6,865 nt of DNA from Desulfuromusa sp. (GCA_029934755.1 JAOZLQ010000124.1:1-6865); one strand, 5' to 3'; positions 1-6,317 are shown, numbered from the stretch's first letter. The notes: a model not told the origin generated them from the sequence alone. Made by a program: numbers and translations.

Positions 1-53
1 TTGAGCAGCTCTTTCATCCGTACGCGATCTTGAAGTGTTCCGAAATCGGACAT
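1..53 (-). CDS. 5' end of an unidentified protein gene (partial)
   Basis: Only the first 17 codons are visible, reading MSDFGTLQDRVRMKELL, and the gene continues off the left edge. The start is well supported: reading on the minus strand, a perfect AGGAGG (complement of 61-66) sits seven bases before the ATG at 53-51. The visible N-terminus has no signal peptide or membrane segment and is hydrophilic, so the product is probably cytoplasmic. The fragment is too short to place in a family and I do not recognise it. It lies downstream of bamD on the same strand but is separated from it by a strong terminator, so it is probably transcribed from its own promoter. Confidence 0.72.
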   Translation of the reverse strand, partial: MSDFGTLQDRVRMKELL

Positions 54-338
54 TGTATCTCCTCCTGTGAATGATCCAGCGATACTTATTGTACCGCTTT
101 GAATGCGCTGTAGAAAACAGCAGTTAGAAATGGCTTTTTGAAACCATGAAAAAGTTATTTCAACTGTAAAATTAAAAGGTTAGGTGGAATCCAGTGAGAA
201 CGTGAATGCCACTATAATCATCATTGAATCGACATTAAGAAAACAGTGTTTCTTATATAATGCTGCCATCAATCAAGTCAAGGGAAAATATGGATACAGA
301 GATTAAATTATCATTTCTGGTAATCAATTAATGGTCAT
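54..338. other. Intergenic leader without a recognisable gene
   Basis: This stretch lies between the minus-strand partial gene and the bamD terminator. It is AT-rich and has no ORF of convincing length. It holds the AGGAGG ribosome binding site at 61-66 (minus). A TACAAT hexamer (minus, complement of 88-93) could be a -10 box for the left gene, but no good -35 lies at the right distance. A perfect TATAAT occurs on the plus strand at 256-261, again without a -35 partner. An imperfect inverted repeat with AAGAAA/TTTCTT arms spans 237-254. I see no RNA gene or known riboswitch here. Confidence 0.5.
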
Positions 339-380
339 AAAAAAACCGGAACAATCTTTCTATTAAAGTTTGTTCCGGTT
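339..380 (-). terminator. Intrinsic terminator of bamD
   Basis: The arms AACCGGAACAA (344-354) and TTGTTCCGGTT (370-380) pair perfectly over 11 bases. After a single T-T mismatch, CTTT (356-359) pairs with AAAG (365-368). Read on the minus strand, the hairpin is followed by seven T residues (complement of A339-345), the classic Rho-independent layout. It starts 26 bases past the bamD stop codon. On the plus strand the hairpin is not followed by a T run, so it is directional. Confidence 0.9.
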
Positions 381-406
381 CTAAATTATCAAGGGTAGGG
401 GGGGTG

Positions 407-1159
407 TTAGCTTTTCTCCTCCAGTAATTTTTGTGCATCCTCAATATAATCACTCCCTGGAAATTGCTCAAAAAGTTGATTGAAGATCTTTTTAGCTTTA
501 TTCCACTGTTCTACTTTTAGATAAGCTTTACCGAGGTAATAAAAGGCTTCATCACGGTAATAATAGTCGGGAAGGGATTTCAAAATACTTTCCAGGCGTT
601 TAATAGCTGGCTGATATTGTTTTCGTTTGAGGTAGAACCTGCCGACATAAACTTCATGTTCTGCCAGACGGGTTTGGCAGCGTTGGATCAAATATCCCGC
701 TTCCTGTGCCTGTGAATCATTTGGAAAGCGCCTGGTTAGCTCCTGGAAACTATGCAATGCATTCTCTGCACTGGTTTGATCCCGGTCAGGAGAAAGAATT
801 TGATGATAATAGCTGAGACCCATTCGATAGAGAATTGTTGCAGCACGAAAATCGTTAGGGTGCTGCTTTAGAAAATCATTAAATGCTATAGCCGCCTCTT
901 CATAACGCTCTGAAATATAATAGGCTTCGGCAATTTTTAATTCAGCCAACATGCCCAGTTCGGGAGAATAGAACGTATCCCGAACCTTTTCCCACGATGC
1001 GATCGCATCGACATACAAATTGCTGTCAAAATAACGCTCACCTTCTTGAAAGTATTTCTCTGCCGAGTTTTGCGGTTTGACTTTAGAGCCACCACAGGCG
1101 GCCAATGAGATGCAGATCAGAATAAGTACGAGCCATCTATATAAATATAAGTGCTTCAT
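407..1159 (-). CDS. bamD: Outer membrane protein assembly factor BamD (lipoprotein)
   Basis: BamD (formerly YfiO/ComL) is the essential lipoprotein of the BAM complex, which folds beta-barrel proteins into the outer membrane; it works from the periplasmic face with BamA. The 250-residue product has a basic N-terminus, a hydrophobic segment (about 9-20) and a lipobox LAAC with the lipidated cysteine at 22. TPR-like helical repeats follow from about 31 to 245. Typical BamD signatures are visible: HPND (100-103), YRMGLSYYHQ (111-120), DRDQT (125-129), RRFPNDS (143-149), and CQTRLAEHE with VGRFYLKR (161-179). Length matches E. coli BamD (245). I chose the ATG at 1159 because AAGGA (complement of 1171-1175) precedes it at good spacing and the signal peptide begins there. 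An in-frame ATG at 1225 would add 22 residues before the signal peptide. The gene is divergent from crcB and ends at a strong hairpin. Confidence 0.95.
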   Translation of the reverse strand: MKHLYLYRWLVLILICISLAACGGSKVKPQNSAEKYFQEGERYFDSNLYVDAIASWEKVRDTFYSPELGMLAELKIAEAYYISERYEEAAIAFNDFLKQHPNDFRAATILYRMGLSYYHQILSPDRDQTSAENALHSFQELTRRFPNDSQAQEAGYLIQRCQTRLAEHEVYVGRFYLKRKQYQPAIKRLESILKSLPDYYYRDEAFYYLGKAYLKVEQWNKAKKIFNQLFEQFPGSDYIEDAQKLLEEKS

Positions 1160-1203
1160 GAGATTTGTTCCTTCGTTGTAGTATTGTGATAATTGATGCG
1201 AAG

Positions 1204-1232
1204 AAGCTACGGAATATAGTCGCATTTGTCAA
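1204..1232 (-). promoter_or_regulatory. Possible bamD promoter (weak -10)
   Basis: On the minus strand a perfect TTGACA (complement of 1227-1232) is followed after 17 bases by TAGCTT (complement of 1204-1209), which matches the sigma70 -10 consensus at only three of six positions. A better -10-like hexamer, TATATT (complement of 1213-1218), is too close to this -35 to pair with it. Placement about 45 bases before the bamD ATG is sensible, but the call rests mainly on the -35 box. Confidence 0.3.
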
Positions 1233-1295
1233 TCACCTTACTACGCTCTGCAGTTAAAAGAGTACCTGTGTGTGGATATGTTGATTGACAAATGC
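1222..1295. repeat. Perfect 14-bp inverted repeat between bamD and crcB
   Basis: GCATTTGTCAATCA at 1222-1235 is the exact reverse complement of TGATTGACAAATGC at 1282-1295, with 46 bases between the arms. Each arm contains a TTGACA hexamer pointing outward: the left one toward bamD, the right one toward crcB. The match stops abruptly at both ends. Two identical -35 regions facing away from each other could allow one regulator to control both genes, or the arms may be duplicated promoter cores. The repeat itself is seen directly; any regulatory role is inferred. Confidence 0.8.
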
Positions 1296-1313
1296 TAATT
1301 CTTATTTAATAAT
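1285..1313 (+). promoter_or_regulatory. Sigma70-type promoter of the crcB operon
   Basis: TTGACA at 1285-1290 is a perfect -35 hexamer. After exactly 17 bases comes AATAAT at 1308-1313, matching TATAAT at five of six positions. Transcription would start near 1320, giving a leader of about 30 bases before crcB. That is too short for a fluoride riboswitch, and none is visible. The -35 lies in the right arm of the inverted repeat at 1222-1295. This promoter probably drives the six genes through 4611. Confidence 0.7.
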
Positions 1314-1351
1314 AACTGGTTTTATCGACATCTTGTTGACTGGAATTTAGT

Positions 1352-1726
1352 ATGCAGCTGTTTTATATTGGTATTTTTGGTGGGCTTGGCTGTATTGCGC
1401 GTTATCTGGCTTCTGGTTGGACATACCAGGTAGCTGGCCGCAGTTTGCCTTATGGTACGCTGTTCGTCAACATTATCGGGTCTTTCCTGCTTGGACTGTT
1501 GATGACTTTCGGTTTGCGCAGCACCTTTTTCTCTCCAGAGATCCGAATTGGTTTGGCGGTCGGATTTATGGGTGGTTTTACAACATTTTCAACATTTTCT
1601 TATGAAACACTGCGTTTGTTGGAGGATGGTAGCTTCTGGCAGGCAGGAGTCAATGTTTTGTTGAATATTGCACTATGTTTGCTGTTTACGCTCTTGGGAG
1701 TACTGGTTGCTCGTCAATTAGCTTGA
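1352..1726 (+). CDS. crcB: Fluoride ion channel CrcB/Fluc
   Basis: CrcB (Fluc) proteins are small inner-membrane channels that form antiparallel dual-topology dimers and let fluoride leave the cell. The 124-residue product has the usual length and four hydrophobic segments (about 3-20, 34-54, 66-86 and 98-121). Family motifs are clear: GGLGCIARY (10-18), GTLFVNIIGS with pore Asn40 (35-44), and GFMGGFTTFSTFSYE (71-85). The last motif contains the glycine/threonine cluster of the central sodium site and the phenylalanines that line the fluoride path. The ribosome binding site is weak (GGA at 1342-1344, seven bases before the ATG). It is the first gene of the plus-strand operon, behind a good promoter. 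A single crcB gene is present, so a homodimer is expected unless a second copy lies elsewhere. Confidence 0.95.
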   Translation: MQLFYIGIFGGLGCIARYLASGWTYQVAGRSLPYGTLFVNIIGSFLLGLLMTFGLRSTFFSPEIRIGLAVGFMGGFTTFSTFSYETLRLLEDGSFWQAGVNVLLNIALCLLFTLLGVLVARQLA

Positions 1727-1793
1727 TTGGGAATTTGAGCAGTCAGTTCATTGAACGATCGGCAGGTTGCCAGGATTGTAGAAAGGTACATTT

Positions 1794-2126
1794 ATGCAGC
1801 GGTTAGACGGTGAGCAAAGTCTGATGCGGATTTTTATTGGCGAGTCTGATCGTTATCATAAAAGACCATTGTATGAAGTATTGCTGGAGTTGTTTCGCAA
1901 AGAGGGTTTTGCCGGGGCCACCGTATTGAAAGGGGTTGCCGGGTTTGGGGCAAATTCTGTTCTGCACACAGATCGATTGTTGTGCCTGTCTCAGGATTTA
2001 CCAGTTGTTATTGAAGTTATTGACAGTGAAGAAAAAATTGAAAATATTATTCCTCAGCTTGACAGTATGTTGCAAGGCGGGATGATTACTTTGGAAAAAG
2101 CCCGCGTTATTCGTTATAAGAATTGA
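1794..2126 (+). CDS. DUF190 PII-like protein
   Basis: This 110-residue protein belongs to the DUF190 family (COG1993), small proteins with a ferredoxin-like fold resembling the PII signalling protein GlnB. Family landmarks are MRIFIGESD (11-19), PLYEVLLELFRKEG (25-38), GATVLKGVAGFG (41-52), LPVVIEVID (69-77) and GGMITLEKARVI (95-106). There is no signal peptide, so it is cytoplasmic. Members commonly neighbour crcB and are assumed to bind a small ligand or modulate the channel, but I know of no proven function. GAAAGG at 1781-1786, seven bases before the ATG, supports this start. The ATG at residue 11 would match shorter homologues and cannot be excluded. The 67 bases after crcB hold no terminator, so co-transcription with crcB is likely. 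Confidence 0.9.
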   Translation: MQRLDGEQSLMRIFIGESDRYHKRPLYEVLLELFRKEGFAGATVLKGVAGFGANSVLHTDRLLCLSQDLPVVIEVIDSEEKIENIIPQLDSMLQGGMITLEKARVIRYKN

Positions 2127-2139
2127 TGGAACGAGAGAT

Positions 2140-2583
2140 ATGTTAAAACGATTATTACAGGTTTTTGCTGCACCCGCAGAGCAGAAAAATAGTACTTCAA
2201 CCGAGCGGATTCCTTTGGCGGCAGCTGTGCTATTGCTTGAAGTCGCACATTCTGATGGCGAGTTTCATCAGGATGAACAGGTTCTGTTGGGAACTTTGTT
2301 AAAAGAACACTTTTCCGTTTCAGCAGAAGCTTTGAATGATTTACTGAGTCTGGCTGAAGAAACGCGCCAATCTAGCCATGATCTGCATCAATTTACGCGT
2401 GAAATCAACAAAGCTTTTACCCAACCCGAAAAAGAGCGGATTATTGAAGCTGTTTGGCAATTAGTTTATGCTGATGGGCGATTGGATCACTATGAAGAAG
2501 CTCTGATGCGGCAGCTAGGATCACTGATTGGCCTTTCTCATCGGCAATTGATCCAAGCAAAGCTAAAGGTTGCAAAATCGTGA
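2140..2583 (+). CDS. TerB-family (tellurite-resistance-like) protein
   Basis: The 147-residue product is an all-helical TerB-type domain protein (COG4103 group), with the domain at about 25-143 after a short polar N-terminus. Two pseudo-symmetrical acidic motifs typical of the family are present: EVAHSDGEFHQDE (34-46) and YADGRLDHYEE (110-120). In TerB relatives such acidic clusters bind divalent metal. DLHQFTREIN (81-90) matches the linker conserved in this subgroup. There is no signal peptide. The family name comes from tellurite-resistance operons, but stand-alone members like this one have no established role, and no other ter gene is visible here. It begins 13 bases after the DUF190 gene behind a modest GGA (2128-2130), and its stop overlaps the next gene's start. 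The end of mRNA translation here therefore probably couples to mnmM. Confidence 0.85.
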   Translation: MLKRLLQVFAAPAEQKNSTSTERIPLAAAVLLLEVAHSDGEFHQDEQVLLGTLLKEHFSVSAEALNDLLSLAEETRQSSHDLHQFTREINKAFTQPEKERIIEAVWQLVYADGRLDHYEEALMRQLGSLIGLSHRQLIQAKLKVAKS

Positions 2584-3188
2584 AACGTGATCTAATTCGA
2601 ATCATTCAATGGGGGCAAGAGCTCCTGTCTGAAGTTGTTCAGCTTGGGGATCTGGTGTTTGATCTGACTGCAGGGAACGGTCAGGATACGCTTGCATTGT
2701 ACCAAATGGTTGGATCAACAGGGCAGGTGGTTGCGTTTGATATCCAATCCCAGGCATTATTGGCGACCCGTGAACGAATGGTTGCTGCAGGGGCTCAGGT
2801 CAGACTTCACCCGCAAGGGACTCAACTTCTACGAAGTGATCCAGGAATTGACTTGCTAGAGATGTGTCACACAGAACTTACAGGGGGTGTCCCGGGTTTG
2901 GCAAAGGGGATTATTGCTAATTTAGGTTATCTGCCTGGAGGTCAACGAGAGCTTGTGACTCGCCCCGACTCGACAGTTAAAGCACTAGAACAATCGTGTT
3001 CAGTGCTGGCTGCTGGTGGGCGGTTAGCGGTTGTGGTTTATCCTGGGCATCCTGGGGGAACAGAAGAGGGGACGGCTGTTACCAACTTTTTTACTGAGTT
3101 GGATGACTCAACTTTTAAGGTTTTGCAAATGCAAGTCAGTAATCGATCTCAGGCACCCTTTTTATTTGTGGCTGAGAAGCAATCTTAG
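2580..3188 (+). CDS. mnmM: YtqB/MnmM-type class I SAM-dependent tRNA methyltransferase
   Basis: This 202-residue protein fits the YtqB family (Pfam rRNA_methylase), whose Bacillus member MnmM methylates nm5U34 to mnm5U34 in the wobble position of certain tRNAs, using SAM. Motif I is FDLTAGNGQDTLAL (27-40) and an acidic SAM-ribose residue follows at D54. Strong family signatures are NLGYLPGG (114-121), the run from GGRLAVVVYPGHPGG to TEE (146-163), and N188 with P193 near the C-terminus. Length is close to Bacillus YtqB. The start is GTG at 2580, overlapping the terB-like stop in a GTGA arrangement, with TAAAGG at 2564-2569 ten bases upstream; no in-frame ATG lies nearby. Substrate is inferred from family and not visible in the sequence. 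In organisms with MnmC this step is done by a different enzyme. Confidence 0.78.
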   Translation: MKRDLIRIIQWGQELLSEVVQLGDLVFDLTAGNGQDTLALYQMVGSTGQVVAFDIQSQALLATRERMVAAGAQVRLHPQGTQLLRSDPGIDLLEMCHTELTGGVPGLAKGIIANLGYLPGGQRELVTRPDSTVKALEQSCSVLAAGGRLAVVVYPGHPGGTEEGTAVTNFFTELDDSTFKVLQMQVSNRSQAPFLFVAEKQS

Positions 3189-3211
3189 TTTCGCTCGGGG
3201 GATATCTTAAA

Positions 3212-4021
3212 ATGTTGTTACGTATTTTTATATCATGTTTTTTTGGATATTTAATCCTGATTGGATCTGTATCGGCTGATGATTTTGATGCCGCATTTGG
3301 GGATGAGTTTTCTGATAATCAGGCTGTTGCAGAAAAACTGATTGCCGATCCGTTACAAACCTTAAACCGAGGTACCTTTTGGGTCAATGATAAGCTCTAT
3401 TTTTACCTATTTAAACCGGCTGCAAGGGGGTATCGTTTAGTTCTTCCCAGACCGGCAAGGGTTTCAGTTGGTAATTTTTTCTCGAACCTGGCAACGCCAA
3501 TTCGAGCTGGTAATGCACTGTTGCAATTAGAATTTCGGAAGTTTGGCACCGAAACCTACCGCTTTGTTATTAATACAACCTTTGGAATTGGTGGTTTATT
3601 TGATCCAGCGGAATCTGTCGCTGGAGTCAAAAAACAAGTTGAGGATTTTGGTCAGACGCTTGGACGCTATGGTTTCGGCCATGGGTTTTATTTGGTTTTG
3701 CCCATTGTCGGTCCTTCCAGCTTGCGTGATGCAACCGGTGTTTTTGTTGACTCATTTGCTGATCCAATTAGATATGTTAATCTGGAAACGGTTGAATATA
3801 TGGGGGTTAAGTTTCTCGATGCGGAAACTCGTTTGTCTTTGGATCGGGAGACCTACGAAGGGATTGTTCACGATTCTATAGACCCTTACCTGTTTATTCG
3901 GGCGGCTTATGCGCAACGGAGACTGGCGCAGGTGGGTGAAGATACGTATAATGTAAATATCTTTGAAGGGCCGTTGTTTGATGGCGATCTTTTAAATCCT
4001 TTTGATTGGTTTGGATTCTAG
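3212..4021 (+). CDS. mlaA: MlaA (VacJ) phospholipid-transport outer membrane protein
   Basis: MlaA forms a ring in the inner leaflet of the outer membrane and lets misplaced phospholipids leave the outer leaflet, passing them to MlaC. The 269-residue product carries all family motifs: DPLQTLNRGTF (46-56), NFFSNLATP (88-96), RFVINTTFGIGGLFDPA (117-133), EDFGQTLGRYGFGHG (144-158) and LPIVGPSSLRDA (163-174). Its N-terminus is a signal peptide with likely cleavage after SVSA (residue 22). There is no lipobox cysteine, unlike typical MlaA, so it looks exported but not lipidated; Cys9 lies inside the hydrophobic segment and has no proper lipobox. GGGGGA at 3197-3202, nine bases before the ATG, supports the start. 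The gene follows mnmM by 23 bases and precedes mlaC by 2. Confidence 0.93.
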   Translation: MLLRIFISCFFGYLILIGSVSADDFDAAFGDEFSDNQAVAEKLIADPLQTLNRGTFWVNDKLYFYLFKPAARGYRLVLPRPARVSVGNFFSNLATPIRAGNALLQLEFRKFGTETYRFVINTTFGIGGLFDPAESVAGVKKQVEDFGQTLGRYGFGHGFYLVLPIVGPSSLRDATGVFVDSFADPIRYVNLETVEYMGVKFLDAETRLSLDRETYEGIVHDSIDPYLFIRAAYAQRRLAQVGEDTYNVNIFEGPLFDGDLLNPFDWFGF

Positions 4022-4023
4022 CT

Positions 4024-4611
4024 ATGAAAAAAATACTATTAGGTGGTTTATTTCTTCTGCTTTTTGCTGTTTCAAGTTTTGCTTTACCGCAACCACAGGC
4101 ACAAGTTGAGAAGATGGTGGATTCAATTCTGGGTGTTTTACAACAATCTGATTTGAGTGCTGCAGAAAAGAAAGCCCAAGTCAGCGGGCGGGTGCAGGAA
4201 TACCTGAATATGCCGTCGATGTCTCGTCGGACGCTAGGTCTTCATTGGGATAGCGCCTCGGAACAGCAACAAAAACGATTTTCAGCTCTATTTGTCAAAG
4301 TTCTTGAAGGAACGTACCTCAATCGAATCGGAGATTATTCCGGTGGAACCGTTAAATATCTGAAACAGCGGGTTAAAGAAAACAAGGCCATTATTGATAC
4401 GGTGATAGTTTCCGACGAACTTGAGATCCCGGTTCAATATAAAATGCTTTATGGAAATGATGCCTGGCAGGTCTTTGACATTGTGATAGAAGGGGTCAGT
4501 CTAATAAAAAATTACCGTTCCAGCTATGGTGAAATTATTCGTAAGAATGGTTATGAGGGGTTATTGGCACTGATGGATAAAAAAGTGCAAGCAATGGAGT
4601 CTTCAATGTAA
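4024..4611 (+). CDS. mlaC: MlaC periplasmic phospholipid-binding protein
   Basis: MlaC (Ttg2D-type) shuttles phospholipids across the periplasm between MlaA at the outer membrane and the MlaFEDB ABC transporter at the inner membrane. The 195-residue product has a signal peptide (1-20, ending SSFA), then the MlaC domain. Conserved features include RRTLGLHWDSAS (68-79), RFSALFVKVLEGTYLNRI (85-102), IPVQYKML (135-142) and WQVFDIVIEGVSLIKNYR (148-165), followed by the closing IIRKNGYEGLLALM (171-184). I chose the ATG at 4024, two bases after the mlaA stop, with GGA at 4013-4015. A TTG at 4006 would add six residues overlapping mlaA and spoil the signal peptide. It is the last gene of the operon, with a hairpin 33 bases downstream. 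Genes for the ABC transporter are not next to it. Confidence 0.93.
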   Translation: MKKILLGGLFLLLFAVSSFALPQPQAQVEKMVDSILGVLQQSDLSAAEKKAQVSGRVQEYLNMPSMSRRTLGLHWDSASEQQQKRFSALFVKVLEGTYLNRIGDYSGGTVKYLKQRVKENKAIIDTVIVSDELEIPVQYKMLYGNDAWQVFDIVIEGVSLIKNYRSSYGEIIRKNGYEGLLALMDKKVQAMESSM

Positions 4612-4644
4612 GGTTGAACTGGTTACGACTTTATTGAATGGTAA

Positions 4645-4683
4645 AATAAAAGGCCCTTTCTCAACGAGAAGGAGCCTTTTATT
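4645..4683. terminator. Probable bidirectional terminator between mlaC and the lipoprotein gene
   Basis: AATAAAAGGC (4645-4654) pairs with GCCTTTTATT (4674-4683) over ten bases. After a C-A mismatch, CTTTCT (4656-4661) pairs with AGAAGG (4667-4672) with one G-T pair, around a CAACG loop. On the plus strand the hairpin ends in TTTTATT; on the minus strand it ends in TTTTATTTTA. It lies between the convergent ends of mlaC and the lipoprotein gene and can serve both. Confidence 0.85.
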
Positions 4684-4775
4684 CGTTTTACTGGTCAGAG
4701 CAAGAGGATCCGATATTCAGGTCTCTTAAACCCAACTGCTTACAACAATGATTAGATCGATAATTGGATACAAAC

Positions 4776-6095
4776 CTATTCCACAAAAAACTGATATTTT
4801 GCTTCACCAATTTTATAACTAATTATCAATCTATCCAACGCACCGACTATTATCAACTCTGTTGGCTCAAATATTATTTCAAAGCTGTCGTCATCTATTT
4901 CAAGAACAGTCAGGTTATGGGTTGTATTGCTGCCTGTCAATACATAGGAAATATTCAAGTCTTCACTGAGTGTATCAAAAAAGTGTTTATTGATTGGCTT
5001 TGTGCCCGAATTGTCATAGCGATTAAATTTCAAATTGACAGAAATAACAGTATTTTCGACTGTATTGATTTTTGGAATTGGGACAAAACTCTTAAATACG
5101 GTATTGCTGTTAAATGGTTTGGCATCAGCAAAAACAAATGCTCCTAGTGCGCTGCCAGTATCTGCATTTATAAGTGTCCATTCTCCTTCTGGCAAACGAT
5201 CAACATAGGCTGTTTCTATCGTGACGATGTTAAAAGTATCATTATAGGAAACAGCTTTATCTATCCCAATATTTGTATTGGCAGGAATGTCACACACCAA
5301 ATCATTTTGAGTATTGTTTGGATCTGAATGAAGAATATTTGCAGGTGGGTATAATGTTACATTTTCCAAATCTGGGGCTTCATCGCCATAATAATAAAAG
5401 AGCGGCATCATCCCTTTAAAATTTGTTTCTTTCGAAAAAGTTGAAATATCAAAAAAGCTATCTGTAACGCTTGCCACATTACCTAGATTAAAAACGATAG
5501 CTAAATTGGAATCAATGCTACTGTTAGTCAGCTTATTTTGATGAGAGGCAATGGCATCATCATTGTTTGCCAATTCTTTCAAAAAGACTTTACCGGCATC
5601 CTCAAATGCATCAGTGTCATCAATGGATGGACCAGTTAAATCATCTACATCCATTGTTCCCAATTGAAGCCCATTTTTAAATGTTGAACCATCAAAGATA
5701 TCCAACTCTGGGTTCGCACCATTACTCAGTTTAATATGTCCAGAAACTTCGCTATTCACTGTATTTTGAACAAACAGGGTGAAATTTTCTTCGTCAAGTT
5801 CTTCGATTTCAATTTCAAATGTGCCATCGTCGGCAATTTCAAAATTATTTAATATCCTGCCATCTTTCGCTACAACGACTATCTTGTCGGGTCTGTTCCC
5901 TGCAGCATAGGCGATATTGACAATTCTGCTGTAAAGTTTATCAAACCAATTATGTTGTACAAACCCATCACCTGAGAGTGATCCTGTGATTGCCATTGAG
6001 CTATCAGTACTGGTACCACTGCCGCTTCCTCCGCAGCCTGAAATGATCAGAATGGCAGTAAAGAAAATGATCGAAATAGAATGAGAAATTTTCAT
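4776..6095 (-). CDS. Unrecognised acidic lipoprotein
   Basis: I do not recognise this 439-residue protein. It begins with a lipoprotein signal peptide: hydrophobic 8-19 and lipobox ISGC with the lipidated cysteine at 21, then a Gly/Ser/Thr linker to about 33. The first region (35-110) alternates short hydrophobic strands and turns (ITGSLSGDG, KIVVVAKDG, DDGTFEIEIEELDEENFTLFV), suggesting a beta-sandwich like carboxypeptidase-regulatory or Ig-like domains. The middle (150-185) is very acidic and probably helical. The C-terminal part (285-439) is again strand-rich and ends in FFVE. The only cysteine besides 21 is 268. Secretion to the envelope is well supported; function is unknown. The start has GGAGAGGAG (complement of 6101-6109) five bases upstream. 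The gene is more AT-rich by eye than the mlaA/mnmM region and stands alone with its own promoter. Confidence 0.88.
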   Translation of the reverse strand: MKISHSISIIFFTAILIISGCGGSGSGTSTDSSMAITGSLSGDGFVQHNWFDKLYSRIVNIAYAAGNRPDKIVVVAKDGRILNNFEIADDGTFEIEIEELDEENFTLFVQNTVNSEVSGHIKLSNGANPELDIFDGSTFKNGLQLGTMDVDDLTGPSIDDTDAFEDAGKVFLKELANNDDAIASHQNKLTNSSIDSNLAIVFNLGNVASVTDSFFDISTFSKETNFKGMMPLFYYYGDEAPDLENVTLYPPANILHSDPNNTQNDLVCDIPANTNIGIDKAVSYNDTFNIVTIETAYVDRLPEGEWTLINADTGSALGAFVFADAKPFNSNTVFKSFVPIPKINTVENTVISVNLKFNRYDNSGTKPINKHFFDTLSEDLNISYVLTGSNTTHNLTVLEIDDDSFEIIFEPTELIIVGALDRLIISYKIGEAKYQFFVE

Positions 6096-6164
6096 AATAT
6101 CTCCTCTCCAAAGGGAGTATGGAATAGAAATATAAACAACTTAATGCTGTCGTGTTTTAGGTGA

Positions 6165-6193
6165 AATCTACTCTCATGGTTGGCCATTGTCAA
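6165..6193 (-). promoter_or_regulatory. Sigma70-type promoter of the lipoprotein gene
   Basis: On the minus strand a perfect TTGACA (complement of 6188-6193) is followed after 17 bases by TAGATT (complement of 6165-6170), four of six matches to TATAAT. It lies about 70 bases before the lipoprotein ATG. The 30 bases upstream of the -35 (6194-6223) are almost pure A and T and could act as an UP element. Nothing else recognisable occurs between 6194 and 6317. Confidence 0.6.
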
Positions 6194-6317
6194 TTAAGTA
6201 ATTCAAATAAATTTTAACCTTAAAACTTGATATGCCAGTTGAATCTCGAACTCATGTGAAGGATATTTTCTTATCTGTGCGCAAATAAGTTTGGTAAGAA
6301 GGGGCTATTCCTAGAAT

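Noticed and set aside
290..331. 13-codon ORF MDTEIKLSFLVIN with AGGGA upstream and TATAAT at 256-261
   Set aside because: Too short to judge, with no -35 box at a suitable distance from the TATAAT; AT-rich DNA gives such combinations by chance.
1160..1225. Longer BamD start at the ATG at 1225, with an AAGGTG sequence upstream
   Set aside because: It adds 22 mostly polar residues before a complete lipoprotein signal peptide, and its start lies inside the inverted repeat and the TTGACA region. The ATG at 1159 has its own AAGGA and gives normal length.
1236..1351. Fluoride riboswitch upstream of crcB
   Set aside because: I see none of the conserved pairing or the conserved 3' segment of the crcB RNA motif, and the predicted leader is only about 30 bases long.
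1417..1605. 62-codon plus-strand ORF
   Set aside because: It is an out-of-frame reading inside crcB with no independent start signal.
1751..1779. Internal promoter before the DUF190 gene (TTGAAC then GATTGT)
   Set aside because: The -10 candidate matches at only three positions, and the gap has no terminator, so read-through from the crcB promoter suffices.
3543..3881. 112-codon plus-strand ORF
   Set aside because: It lies wholly inside mlaA in another frame. The mlaA frame carries all conserved motifs in this stretch.
4006..4023. TTG start for MlaC at 4006
   Set aside because: It would put six residues before the signal peptide and overlap mlaA. The ATG at 4024 gives a standard signal peptide and has GGA at proper spacing.
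4764..5147. 127-codon plus-strand ORF
   Set aside because: It is antisense to the lipoprotein gene, has no family features and no ribosome binding site, and looks like a shadow of AT-rich coding sequence.
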